DNA from: T1Sed10-7 sp047921175
GTDB lineage: Bacteria; Actinomycetota; Nitriliruptoria; Nitriliruptorales; Nitriliruptoraceae
Direction of reading: 5' to 3'
DNA length: 42,741 nucleotides
NCBI GenBank assembly: GCA_047921175.1
Contig: JBLRWQ010000018.1
Location: 1 to 42,741, forward strand
This document shows, in pieces, positions 1-8,400 of this stretch. Position 1 is the stretch's first letter. Each line of letters opens with the position of its first letter. The translations under genes and the position numbers were made by a program. The notes beneath the pieces are model-generated. The model was not told the origin of the DNA. It worked only from the letters and a program-made list of their open reading frames with translations, and did no database searches.

Positions 1-2235
1 GAGGCCGTAGAGGAGCCGTCGGAGCTCGGGGAGGTCCTCGCGTGTCGGGCCGCCATCGAGGGTGTCGATCGCGGTGTGGAGCAGCCGGCTGAGCCGCAGG
101 ATCTCGCGGTGGGTGTGCTTGAGCGCGGGCGTGGGGTCGTCCAGGCCGGCGGACGCGGCGACCAGCGGGAACGCCTCGTCCTCCTCGGCCAGCTCGTGTG
201 GGAGCAGGTCGTCATGGACGAAGCCGTCCAGCGTCCGCAACTCGGCGAGCGCGTCGTCGGGTCCGAGCTGGTCGAGGCGGTCGGCGAGCCTGCGGAGACC
301 GTCGATCTGGGGTCCGAGCTCGCGGTGCTCGGCGCGGAGCCGTTCGCTGAGCTCGGCCAGCTCCGGGCGGGGCGCGGCGGGTCGGCTGATCCGCAGCGCC
401 CGCAGCGCGCTGAGGATGGCGAGGACGTCGATGGCTTCCTGGACCAGGGCACCCGCGACCGGGGCCAGGAGGCCCACCGCGGCGAACCCCATCGCGACGA
501 TCGCGAGCCCCATGCCGAGCTGGATGGACTGCCAGGCGATCCGCCGGGTGCGCTGCGCGACGGCGATCGCCTCCTCCAGCCGGTCGAACCGGTCGATGAC
601 GATGACGACGTCCGCGGCCTCGGAGGACGCGGTCGCCCCCTGGCCACCCATGGCGATGCCGAGGTCGGCGTGGGCCAGGGCGGGTGCGTCGTTCACGCCG
701 TCGCCGACCATGAGCACGAGCCCGTCCCGCTGGGCCTCGATGACCGCCTCGACCTTGTCGGCGGGGCTGCGCTCGGCCAGGACGCGATCGACCCCGACCG
801 CGCCGCCGACCAGCTCCGCCACCTCGGCCCGATCCCCCGTGACCAGCATGACCTGGCGGACCCCACGGCGCCTGAGCCCGGCGATGGTGCGCACCGCCTC
901 CGGCCGCAACGGATCCTCCAGCAGGAACGCCCCGGCGAGCACACCGTCGACCGCGACGAACACCGAGGAGGAGCCCTCCACCCCGGTGCGCCGCTTGACC
1001 GCCCGGGCCTGCGGTGGCAGTGGGCCGTCCGTGACCCACTCGGCACGCCCGACCGTGACCTGCCGGCCAGCGATGGTCCCGGCGATGCCCATGCCGGCCG
1101 TCTCCGAGACGTCGTCCGGGAAGGTCAGCTCGAGTCGGCGGTCCCGGGCCTCCTGCACGATGGCCGGGGCGAACACGTGCGCGGACACCTGGTCGACAGA
1201 GGCCGCCAGCCGGACGAGCTCGTCCTGCCCGAGGTCGGTGAAGGCCTCGACCTCCAGCACCCGCGGCCGTCCGGCGGTGACCGTCCCGGTCTTGTCCAGG
1301 AGCACCACCTCGGCACGGGCCAGCAGCTCCAGCGCGCCACCGCCCTTGACGATCACCCCGCGCCGGGCCATGCGGGACATCCCGGAGGTGATCGCGATGG
1401 GGGTGGCCAGGATCAGCGGGCACGGCGTCGCGACCACCAGCACCGCTAGCGCCCGGACCGGATCACCGGACAGCGCCCACGCGCCGCCCGCCACCAGCAG
1501 GGTGAACGGCACGAACCACAGGGCGACCCGGTCGGCAAGGCGGGCGAACGGCGGGCGTTCCGCCTGGGCCTGCTCCACGAGGCGGACCAGCCCCCGGTAG
1601 GTGCTGTCGGCCTCGGTCGCGACCGCCCGCAACTCGAAGGGTCCACCCGCGTTCAGCGCCCCGCTGGCGATCCGGTCGGCCAGTTGCCGCTCCACCGGCC
1701 GGGACTCCCCCGTCAGGGTGGACTCGTCCAGGACCGCCCGGGCGGCCATCAGCACCCCGTCGACCGGGACCTGCTCCCCCGGACGGACCAGCAGCACGTC
1801 ACCCACCTCGACCTGCTCCACCCCGACCTCGACCAGATCGTCCCCGTCGCGACGCAACGCCCGGGTCGGCGACGCCGCGAGCAGCGCGGTCAGCTCCCTG
1901 CGGGCCCGCGCATCCGCCGCGTTCTCCAACGACCGGCCCGTGGTCAGCATCCACGCGATGATCGCACCCGCGAGGAACTCCCCCAGCAGGATCGCACCCA
2001 CCATCGCCAGCAGGGCGATCACGTCCACACCCGGCTCACGACGGCGCAGCTGCTGCACGATCTCCACCACCAGCGAGACCGTCACCCCCGCGATCGACAC
2101 CCCCCACACCACGTCCGCGGCCACGGGCCGGCCGGCCAGCGCGAGGACCCCACCGACCAGCAGGGCGAGCAGCGTGGCGAGCGTCGGCCACCAGGTGCGC
2201 AGCAGCCCCGTCCACCGGTCGTCGAGCGACACCAT
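1..2235 (-). CDS. P1B-type heavy-metal-transporting ATPase with C-terminal hemerythrin domain (3' end cut by window)
   Basis: Membrane ion pump that moves a transition metal across the inner membrane using ATP. The 745 residues visible begin at ATG 2235 and run off the left edge without a stop. Seen: two N-terminal hydrophobic segments with no HMA metal-binding domain before them, TGES (175-178), the membrane motif TPCPL (270-274), the phosphorylated aspartate in DKTGT (314-318), and GDGVNDAP (511-518). From about residue 626 the sequence becomes soluble and histidine-rich, with EH, HDDLLPHE and HTHRE motifs typical of hemerythrin/HHE di-iron domains. TPC in place of CPC plus a hemerythrin tail is the pattern of the P1B-5 subgroup (the Sinorhizobium Nia type, linked to Ni/Fe). 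It is divergent from hypF, so a nickel or iron role beside a NiFe enzyme is an inference. The family call is secure; the metal is not. Confidence 0.9.
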   Translation of the reverse strand, partial: MVSLDDRWTGLLRTWWPTLATLLALLVGGVLALAGRPVAADVVWGVSIAGVTVSLVVEIVQQLRRREPGVDVIALLAMVGAILLGEFLAGAIIAWMLTTGRSLENAADARARRELTALLAASPTRALRRDGDDLVEVGVEQVEVGDVLLVRPGEQVPVDGVLMAARAVLDESTLTGESRPVERQLADRIASGALNAGGPFELRAVATEADSTYRGLVRLVEQAQAERPPFARLADRVALWFVPFTLLVAGGAWALSGDPVRALAVLVVATPCPLILATPIAITSGMSRMARRGVIVKGGGALELLARAEVVLLDKTGTVTAGRPRVLEVEAFTDLGQDELVRLAASVDQVSAHVFAPAIVQEARDRRLELTFPDDVSETAGMGIAGTIAGRQVTVGRAEWVTDGPLPPQARAVKRRTGVEGSSSVFVAVDGVLAGAFLLEDPLRPEAVRTIAGLRRRGVRQVMLVTGDRAEVAELVGGAVGVDRVLAERSPADKVEAVIEAQRDGLVLMVGDGVNDAPALAHADLGIAMGGQGATASSEAADVVIVIDRFDRLEEAIAVAQRTRRIAWQSIQLGMGLAIVAMGFAAVGLLAPVAGALVQEAIDVLAILSALRALRISRPAAPRPELAELSERLRAEHRELGPQIDGLRRLADRLDQLGPDDALAELRTLDGFVHDDLLPHELAEEDEAFPLVAASAGLDDPTPALKHTHREILRLSRLLHTAIDTLDGGPTREDLPELRRLLYGL

Positions 2236-2657
2236 GAGTCTGCCTCCGAGCCTCGTGCGTTGTGGGCTGACGCCAGGTCCGCCGACGACCGTGGCATCCA
2301 CGACCCTGGCGACGTACCGCCCGAGCGCAGCCTGCCTCCGTCCGCCCGCATCCGGCAGGGCCGAAGTGCGGGAGCGTCCCCAGGGCGGGGGCCGGCTGCC
2401 CCTGCGGTGGGTGGTGGCTGTGCTGGCCGGTGCCGTCGCGAGGGCGATCACGACCGGCGCGGGCTGTTCGGCCGGGCCTGCAGGTCAGGGGCCGTTGCGT
2501 CCCTACGGCAGGGCCGAGCGGCCTTGTCACGCCGGTCGAACCCCGCGAGACTGCAGCACACAGCCGGCCGCACCGGCTGGGCCACGCGAGGGCACGACCG
2601 TCGTGTCATCCCGACCGGTCCCGCGCGCGGCGCTCTGCCGGACCGATCGGAGCCTCG
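2236..2657. other. Divergent intergenic region between metal ATPase and hypF
   Basis: 422 bp with no convincing gene: open frames here are extensions of neighbouring genes or frame shadows. It must carry promoters for both flanking operons. I could not pick out a reliable -35/-10 pair or a clear operator palindrome. Confidence 0.5.
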
Positions 2658-5072
2658 ATGCCAGCGACGCGGACACGGGTGGCCGTGCGTGTCACCGGCG
2701 TCGTCCAGGGGGTGGGGTTCCGACCCTTCGTCCATCGGCTCGCCACGGAGCTCGTGCTCACCGGCCACGTCGGCAACGACGCTGCCGGGGTGTTCGTCGA
2801 GCTCGAGGGACGCGCGGAGGCGGTCGAGAGGTTCGTCACACGGCTGCGTGACGAAGCGCCTCCGCTCGCCCGGGTCGAGGACATGACCGTCACGACGCTG
2901 GCAGCCTCCGAGGGGAGGGAGGCGGCCGACGGCTTCCGGATCGTCGAGAGCCCTACCGGTGGCGCGGTCGCCACCCTCGTCCCGGCCGATGTCGGTATCT
3001 GCGACGACTGCCGGCGCGAGCTGTTCGATCCCGCCGACCGGCGCTACCGGCACCCCTTCATCACCTGTACGAACTGTGGGCCGCGCTTCACCATCACCCG
3101 CTCGCTGCCCTACGACCGCCCGTCGACCACGATGGCCGGGTTCGAGATGTGCGCCACCTGCAGCGCCGAGTACCACGACCCCACGGACCGCCGCTTCCAC
3201 GCCCAGCCGATCGCCTGCCCCGGCTGCGGCCCGGCAGTACGGTACAGAACGGTTCCGTACCGTTCGGGGGTGCACGTCCAGACGGCACGGCTCCGGGCGG
3301 GGAGCGGGCGTGACACGGCCGGCTCGGTGCTCGGCACCGAGCCGGCGCTGGTCGCAGCGCAGCGCACGCTCGCCGGCGGAGGCACCGTGGCCGTCAAGGG
3401 GGTCGGCGGCTTCCACCTCGCCTGCGATGCGACCGCACCGGCTGCCGTCGACCGCCTCCGTGCCCGCAAGCAGCGGCCCGACAAGCCCTTCGCGGTGATG
3501 GTCGCCGATCTCGCCACCGCACAGGCGATCGTCCACCTCGACGGGGTGGAGACCGCGGCGCTGACCTCCCCGCAGCGTCCCGTGGTGCTCGCGCGCTCCC
3601 GGCACTCCGCCCTCGTCGCGGACGCGGTCGCCCCGCACGGCAACCCGCTGCTCGGGGTGATGCTGCCGTCCTCACCCCTGCACGAGCTGCTGCTGGCGCC
3701 CTCGCCCGACACCGAGGTGGTGGTCCCCCCGGTGCTCGTGATGACCAGCGGCAACCTGAGCGGTGAGCCGATCTGCTTCACCGACGAGGACGCGGACGCC
3801 CGCCTCGCCGGCATCGTGGACGGGTTCCTCACGCACGACCGCCCGATCCACGTGCCGTGTGACGACTCGGTGGTCCGCATCGTGGACGACGAGGTGGTGC
3901 CGATCCGGCGCTCCCGGGGTGACACGCCGCTGCCGCTGCAGCTCCCGGCGGACGCGGCACCGATGCTGGCCGTCGGGGCGGAGCTGAAGAACACCGTCGG
4001 TGTCGCCCGCGGACACCAGGCCTGGCTCAGCCAGCACATCGGTGACCTCGGTGACCTGGAGACCCTGCGCACGTTCGAGCGGACCGCCGAGCAGCTCGCG
4101 AGGTTCTTCGAGGTCACCCCGGCGCACGTCGCCGTCGACCCGCACCCGGCCTACGCCACCCACGCCTGGGCCCGCCGGCACCACCCGGATCGGCTCGAGC
4201 CGGTCCAGCACCACCACGCGCACGCCGCCGCCCTGCTGGCCGAGCACGACCTGCCGGCTGGTGAGGTCGTGCTGGTGGCGACCTTCGACGGCACCGGGTA
4301 CGGCACGGACCACACCGTGTGGGGCGGCGAGCTCCTGCTCGCCAGCCAGCGACGTGCCGACCGGGCCGCCCACCTGCTACCCGTGCCGCTGCCGGGCGGG
4401 GACTCGGCGGTCGCCAACCCTGCCCGCATGGCGCTCGCGGCCCTGTGGGCGGCGGGGCTCGACTGGGACGCCGACCTGCCCTGCACGGCCGCGCTGACCC
4501 GTGCCGAGCAGGACCTGCTGCGCCGACAGCTCGAGCGCGACCTCGGCTGCGTGCCAACCTCCTCCGCGGGCCGGCTGTTCGACGCCGTCAGCGCCCTGCT
4601 CGGTGTCCGCCAGCACATCACCTACGAGGGCCAGGCCGCGATCGAGCTCGAGTGGCTGGCCGACGCGTTCACCACCGCCGGATACCGCGACGAGGACGCC
4701 CCCCGCTACCACCTCGACGTCGGTGACCGCTCGCCGATCACGCTCGATGCGGCGCCGCTGCTCGGCGCCATCGTGGCCGAACTCCGCACCGGGACCGACC
4801 GCCGAGCCATCGCCGCCGGGTTCCACCTCGCCGTCGCCGACGCCATCGTCGAGGTGGCGGACCGGGTGGCGGCGGACGGGGGACCACGTACCGTGGGCCT
4901 GACCGGCGGGGTGTTCCAGAACGCCTGGCTGACGACCCGCACCCGCACGCGCCTCGCGGCCCACGACCACCCGGTGCTCACCCACCGGCTCGTGCCCCCC
5001 AACGACGGCGGGCTGGCCTACGGTCAGCTCGCGGCGGTGGCGGCCCGGCTGACCGCATCCGACAGCGACTGA
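2658..5072 (+). CDS. hypF: Carbamoyltransferase HypF, [NiFe]-hydrogenase maturation
   Basis: Makes the thiocarbamoyl group on HypE from carbamoyl phosphate and ATP, the source of the CN ligands of the NiFe site. 804 residues; the family is usually about 750. Domains: acylphosphatase (VQGVGFRPFVHRLA, residues 15-29), two zinc fingers with Cys pairs 115/118, 137/140, 165/168 and 187/190, a YrdC-like domain from about 210 (VKGVGGFHLACDA), and a Kae1-like carbamoyltransferase domain with HHHAHAA near 518 and VGLTGGVFQNAWL near the end. ATG 2658 was chosen because GGAG lies 5 nt upstream and the acylphosphatase domain starts at once; the frame stays open further upstream. About 20 extra residues between the zinc fingers and the YrdC domain are encoded partly by a palindrome (3239-3263). 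First gene of hypFCDE. Confidence 0.96.
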   Translation: MPATRTRVAVRVTGVVQGVGFRPFVHRLATELVLTGHVGNDAAGVFVELEGRAEAVERFVTRLRDEAPPLARVEDMTVTTLAASEGREAADGFRIVESPTGGAVATLVPADVGICDDCRRELFDPADRRYRHPFITCTNCGPRFTITRSLPYDRPSTTMAGFEMCATCSAEYHDPTDRRFHAQPIACPGCGPAVRYRTVPYRSGVHVQTARLRAGSGRDTAGSVLGTEPALVAAQRTLAGGGTVAVKGVGGFHLACDATAPAAVDRLRARKQRPDKPFAVMVADLATAQAIVHLDGVETAALTSPQRPVVLARSRHSALVADAVAPHGNPLLGVMLPSSPLHELLLAPSPDTEVVVPPVLVMTSGNLSGEPICFTDEDADARLAGIVDGFLTHDRPIHVPCDDSVVRIVDDEVVPIRRSRGDTPLPLQLPADAAPMLAVGAELKNTVGVARGHQAWLSQHIGDLGDLETLRTFERTAEQLARFFEVTPAHVAVDPHPAYATHAWARRHHPDRLEPVQHHHAHAAALLAEHDLPAGEVVLVATFDGTGYGTDHTVWGGELLLASQRRADRAAHLLPVPLPGGDSAVANPARMALAALWAAGLDWDADLPCTAALTRAEQDLLRRQLERDLGCVPTSSAGRLFDAVSALLGVRQHITYEGQAAIELEWLADAFTTAGYRDEDAPRYHLDVGDRSPITLDAAPLLGAIVAELRTGTDRRAIAAGFHLAVADAIVEVADRVAADGGPRTVGLTGGVFQNAWLTTRTRTRLAAHDHPVLTHRLVPPNDGGLAYGQLAAVAARLTASDSD
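3239..3263. repeat. 25-nt near-perfect palindrome inside hypF
   Basis: Arms ACGGTAC and GTACCGT flank a centre containing GAACGGTTC. Apart from the central base only one opposed pair fails to match. It encodes part of an unusual linker (RYRTVPYR) between the zinc fingers and the YrdC domain. The pattern resembles TetR-family operators, but the location inside a coding sequence makes that uncertain. Confidence 0.55.
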
Positions 5073-5098
5073 CGCGATCGACCACGGAAGGAACCACC

Positions 5099-5413
5099 AT
5101 GTGCCTCGGGGTCCCCGGACGCATCGAGGAGATCCGCGACGACCAGGGCACGCCGATGGCCAGCGTGGACTTCGGCGGCATCCGCAAGGACGTCTGCCTG
5201 GCCTACCTGCCGGAGGCCGAGGTGGGGGACTACACCCTCGTCCACGTCGGCTTCGCCATCACCCGGATCGACGAGGCCTCCGCGCTGGAGACGCTCGAGC
5301 TGATCCGCTCCATCGGCAACCTCGCCGAGGAGCTCGGCATGGAACCGGCCGACCCCGACGTCGACCCGGATCCGCGCGAGGTCGCCGCGACGGGTGGTGG
5401 AGGGAGGCCGTGA
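5099..5413 (+). CDS. hypC: Hydrogenase assembly chaperone HypC
   Basis: Small chaperone that carries the Fe(CN)2CO unit together with HypD and delivers it to the large-subunit precursor. 104 residues starting MCLGVPGRI; Cys2 becomes the N-terminal ligand after methionine removal. The core through about residue 80 is typical; an acidic tail (ADPDVDPDPRE) makes it longer than the usual 75-90 residues. AAGGAA lies 5 nt upstream of the ATG. It follows hypF by 26 nt and overlaps the hypD start by 4 nt (GTGA), so translation of the two is probably coupled. As the only HypC-type protein here it presumably serves the group 3b large subunit encoded on the opposite strand. Confidence 0.97.
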   Translation: MCLGVPGRIEEIRDDQGTPMASVDFGGIRKDVCLAYLPEAEVGDYTLVHVGFAITRIDEASALETLELIRSIGNLAEELGMEPADPDVDPDPREVAATGGGGRP

Positions 5414-6513
5414 AGTACCTCGACGAGTTCAACGACCCGGAGCTGGCCGCCCAGCAGTTCGCGGAGATCGAGCGCATCGTCACCCGCGACTGGGCCCTGA
5501 TGGAGGTCTGCGGCGGGCAGACCCACTCGATCGTGCGCAACGGCATCGACCAGCTCCTGCCCGACCGGGTCCGGCTGATCCACGGTCCCGGCTGCCCGGT
5601 CTGCGTCACCCCGCTCGAGACGATCGACAAGGCGCTCGCGATCGCGGCCCGGGACGACACGATCTTCTGCTCCTTCGGCGACATGCTGCGGGTGCCCGGC
5701 AGCCGGGACGACCTGTTCACGATCCGTTCCCGCGGCGGCGACGTGCGGGTCGTGTACTCGCCGCTGGATGCGGTCAAGATCGCGGCCGAGAACCCGGACA
5801 AGCAGGTGGTGTTCTTCGGGATCGGGTTCGAGACCACCGCGCCCGCCAACGCCATGACCGTGCTCGAGGCCAAGCGCCGCGGGATCACGAACTTCTCCGT
5901 GCTCGTCAGCCACGTGCTGGTGCCGCCGGCCATCGAGGCCATCGCGTCCTCGCCGCTGACCCAGGTCAACGCCTACCTCGCCGCGGGCCACGTCAACGTC
6001 GTCATGGGCACCGAGGACTACGAGCCCCTCGCCGAGCGCTACCAGGTCCCGATCGTGGTGACCGGGTTCGAGCCGCTGGACGTCCTCGAGGGCATCCGCC
6101 GGGCGCTGCTCCAGCTCGAGGAGGGCCGCGCCGAGGTGGAGAACGCCTACCCGCGGGCGGTGCAGGCGGCCGGGAACCGGGCCGCGCAGGCGGTGCTCAC
6201 CGAGGTGTTCGAGGTCTGTGACCGGCAGTGGCGCGGCATCGGGATGATCCCACAGAGCGGCTGGCGGCTGTCCGAGCGCTACCGCGACTACGACGCCGAG
6301 CACCGCTTCGACGTGGTGGACCTGCAGGTGCAGGAGTCGCCGCTGTGCCGGTCCGGCGAGGTGCTGCAGGGCCTGATCAAGCCGAACGAGTGCGAGCAGT
6401 TCGGCACCACCTGCACCCCGCGCAACCCGCTCGGGGCGACCATGGTCTCCTCCGAGGGCGCCTGCGCGGCCTACTACCAGTACCGCCGGCTGGATCTGGC
6501 GGAGAAGGTGTGA
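5410..6513 (+). CDS. hypD: Hydrogenase formation protein HypD
   Basis: Iron-sulfur scaffold protein on which, with HypC, the Fe(CN)2CO moiety is assembled. 367 residues from GTG 5410; the start is fixed by the strong SD AGGGAGG just upstream and by the family N-terminus (KYLDEFNDPELA). Seen: MEVCGGQTH (Cys34), GPGCPVCVTP (Cys62, Cys65), and near the C-terminus the cysteine group in KPNECEQFGTTCTP and SEGACAAYYQYRR that binds the 4Fe-4S cluster. Length is normal for the family. The stop of hypC overlaps its start, and hypE begins one base after its stop, so the block is a tight operon. Confidence 0.97.
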   Translation: MKYLDEFNDPELAAQQFAEIERIVTRDWALMEVCGGQTHSIVRNGIDQLLPDRVRLIHGPGCPVCVTPLETIDKALAIAARDDTIFCSFGDMLRVPGSRDDLFTIRSRGGDVRVVYSPLDAVKIAAENPDKQVVFFGIGFETTAPANAMTVLEAKRRGITNFSVLVSHVLVPPAIEAIASSPLTQVNAYLAAGHVNVVMGTEDYEPLAERYQVPIVVTGFEPLDVLEGIRRALLQLEEGRAEVENAYPRAVQAAGNRAAQAVLTEVFEVCDRQWRGIGMIPQSGWRLSERYRDYDAEHRFDVVDLQVQESPLCRSGEVLQGLIKPNECEQFGTTCTPRNPLGATMVSSEGACAAYYQYRRLDLAEKV

Positions 6514-6514
6514 C

Positions 6515-7609
6515 GTGAGCGAGATCGACCTCGGCCTGGACGTGGCGGTGGAGCCGGGCGCCTGGACCTGCCCGCTACCGCTGCGGGAGTTCGACCGGAT
6601 CGTGACCGGCCACGGCGGGGGTGGGCGGCTCTCCCAGGAGCTGATCGACCACCTGTTCCGGCCCGCCTTCGGTGCGGCACCGGACGATCCGTCCCACGAC
6701 TCGGTCGTGCTACCGGTGCCCACCGGTGGCGCCCGGCTGGCCTTCTCCACCGACTCCTACGTCGTCACCCCGCTCCTCTTCCCCGGCGGCAGCATCGGTG
6801 ACCTCGCCATCAACGGCACGGTCAACGACCTCGCGATGTCCGGGGCCGTCCCCGTGGCGCTCAGCGCCGCGTTCATCCTCGAGGAGGGCCTCGAGCTCGC
6901 CACCCTCGGCACGATCGCCGAGGCGATGGGCCGGGCCGCCCGGGCAGCCGACGTCGCGGTCGTCACCGGCGACACGAAGGTCGTGGAGGCGCGCGGTCGC
7001 GAGCGCAGCGGCATGACGATCACCACCGCCGGCTTCGGCGTGCTCGCGGACGGGGTCGAGCTCGGGCCGCGCCACGTGCGGCCCGGCGACCAGGTCCTGC
7101 TGTCCGGGCCGATCGGGGAGCACGGCATGGCCATCATGAGCCTGCGGGAGGGGCTCGAGTTCGAGTCCGAGCTGCGCACCGACTCCGCACCGTTGACCGG
7201 GCTGGTCCAGACCATGCTCGCGGTCGCTCCCGGCGCGGTCCGGGCGCTGCGGGACGCGACCCGGGGCGGGTTCGCGGCGGTGCTCTGCGAGCTGGCGGAG
7301 GCCGGTGGCGCCGGGATCGAGTACGTCGAGCGGGACGTGCCCGTCCCGCCGGACGTGGCGGCGGCCTGCGGGTTCCTCGGGCTCGACCCGACGCACGTCG
7401 CCAACGAGGGCAAGCTGGTCGCGGTCGTCGCCCCCGAGCACGCCGACGCGGTGCTTCAGGCCATGCGTGCCCACGAGCACGGGCACGAGGCCGTCCGGGT
7501 CGGCGAGGTCGTCGACGAGCACCACGGCATCGTCGTCGCCCGGACCGGGCTCGGCGCGAAGCGGGTGGTCGACCTCCCCCTCGGGGAGCAGCTGCCGAGG
7601 ATCTGCTGA
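6515..7609 (+). CDS. hypE: Carbamoyl-dehydratase HypE
   Basis: Accepts the carbamoyl group from HypF on its C-terminal cysteine and dehydrates it with ATP to a thiocyanate that supplies CN. 364 residues from GTG 6515. The essential C-terminal tail is present (LGEQLPRIC, Cys364). The N-terminal glycine-rich GHGGGGRLSQELI and SIGDLAINGTVNDLAMSGA motifs are the AIRS/PurM-type ATP-binding signatures. A stretch of about 20 residues before the usual start (SEIDLGLDVAVEPGAW) is slightly longer than in many homologues. Its stop overlaps the ATG of the following hydrolase (TGATG), so the downstream gene is co-translated. Confidence 0.97.
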   Translation: MSEIDLGLDVAVEPGAWTCPLPLREFDRIVTGHGGGGRLSQELIDHLFRPAFGAAPDDPSHDSVVLPVPTGGARLAFSTDSYVVTPLLFPGGSIGDLAINGTVNDLAMSGAVPVALSAAFILEEGLELATLGTIAEAMGRAARAADVAVVTGDTKVVEARGRERSGMTITTAGFGVLADGVELGPRHVRPGDQVLLSGPIGEHGMAIMSLREGLEFESELRTDSAPLTGLVQTMLAVAPGAVRALRDATRGGFAAVLCELAEAGGAGIEYVERDVPVPPDVAAACGFLGLDPTHVANEGKLVAVVAPEHADAVLQAMRAHEHGHEAVRVGEVVDEHHGIVVARTGLGAKRVVDLPLGEQLPRIC

Positions 7610-8400
7610 TGACCGGCGAGGTGGTGGCTGAACCGGTGCCGCCGCGCCCCCGGCGCCGCCTGCGCACCGCCCTGTGGACCGTCGTGGCGCTGGTGCTCGC
7701 CACCAGCATCGCGTTCGTCGTCTGGGCCAGCCTGGCCGCGCCCGCGGAGGTGGGTGAGCTGGAGGCGGCCCTCGCCGATCCGGGCCTCGGTGTGGTGCAG
7801 GGACCCGTGGTGGAGCTGTGGCCGGCCAGTGGTCCCCCCACGCAGGCGGTGGTGTTCTACCCCGGTGCGCGGGTCCACCGGGACGCCTACATCGCGACCT
7901 GGGCGCCGATCGTGGCCGCCACGGACACCCTCGTGCTGATCCCCCGGATGCCGCTGAACCTGGCCATCTTCGGGCAGAACCGGGCGTCGTCGCTGATGGA
8001 GGCCCACCCGGAGATCGAGTCCTGGTGGGTCGGTGGCCACTCCCTCGGTGGCGCCATGGCCGCGTCCTTCGCCGGCGACCAGCCGCCCGGCGACCTCGAT
8101 GGGCTCGTGCTGTGGGGCGCCTACGCCACCGAGGGCGCCGGGCTCGCGGACCGCGACGACCTCACGGTCCTGTCCGTGTCCGGGTCCCGCGACGGGCTGT
8201 CCACGCCGACCGACATCGCCGAGCGGCGACCGCTGCTGCCGGACGACGCCATCATGGTCGAGGTGGAGGGCATGAACCACGCCCAGTTCGGCCGCTACGG
8301 CCCACAGCGGGGTGACCTGCCGGCCACGATCCACGACGACGAGGCGACCTCACGGCTGCTCGAGGCGCACCTGTCGGTCCTCGCCGACCTCGACGGCTAG
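7609..8400 (+). CDS. Membrane-anchored alpha/beta hydrolase coupled to hypE
   Basis: 263 residues. One N-terminal membrane segment (about 21-42) follows a basic RPRRRLR stretch, so the catalytic domain should sit outside the membrane. The fold is seen from nucleophile Ser145 in GGHSLGG, a likely acid Asp195 (SGSRDG) and His224 in GMNHAQFGRYG, a pattern of the Abhydrolase_5 group. Substrate unknown; such proteins are usually called carboxymethylenebutenolidase-like without proof. It starts one base inside the end of hypE (TGATG), so it is the last gene of the hyp operon, which is not a standard maturation gene order. Its last 51 bp overlap the tail of the opposing maturation protease gene. Confidence 0.85.
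   Translation: MTGEVVAEPVPPRPRRRLRTALWTVVALVLATSIAFVVWASLAAPAEVGELEAALADPGLGVVQGPVVELWPASGPPTQAVVFYPGARVHRDAYIATWAPIVAATDTLVLIPRMPLNLAIFGQNRASSLMEAHPEIESWWVGGHSLGGAMAASFAGDQPPGDLDGLVLWGAYATEGAGLADRDDLTVLSVSGSRDGLSTPTDIAERRPLLPDDAIMVEVEGMNHAQFGRYGPQRGDLPATIHDDEATSRLLEAHLSVLADLDG

Noticed and set aside
62..1600. Long plus-strand reading frames opposite the metal ATPase
   Set aside because: Their products are low-complexity Ser/Arg/Pro- or Gly/Arg-rich, as expected of frame shadows in GC-rich DNA, while the minus-strand frame carries all P-type ATPase motifs.
2430..2657. N-terminal extension of HypF (76 residues)
   Set aside because: The region is Arg/Pro-rich with no family match, and the acylphosphatase domain starts right after ATG 2658 with a suitable GGAG.
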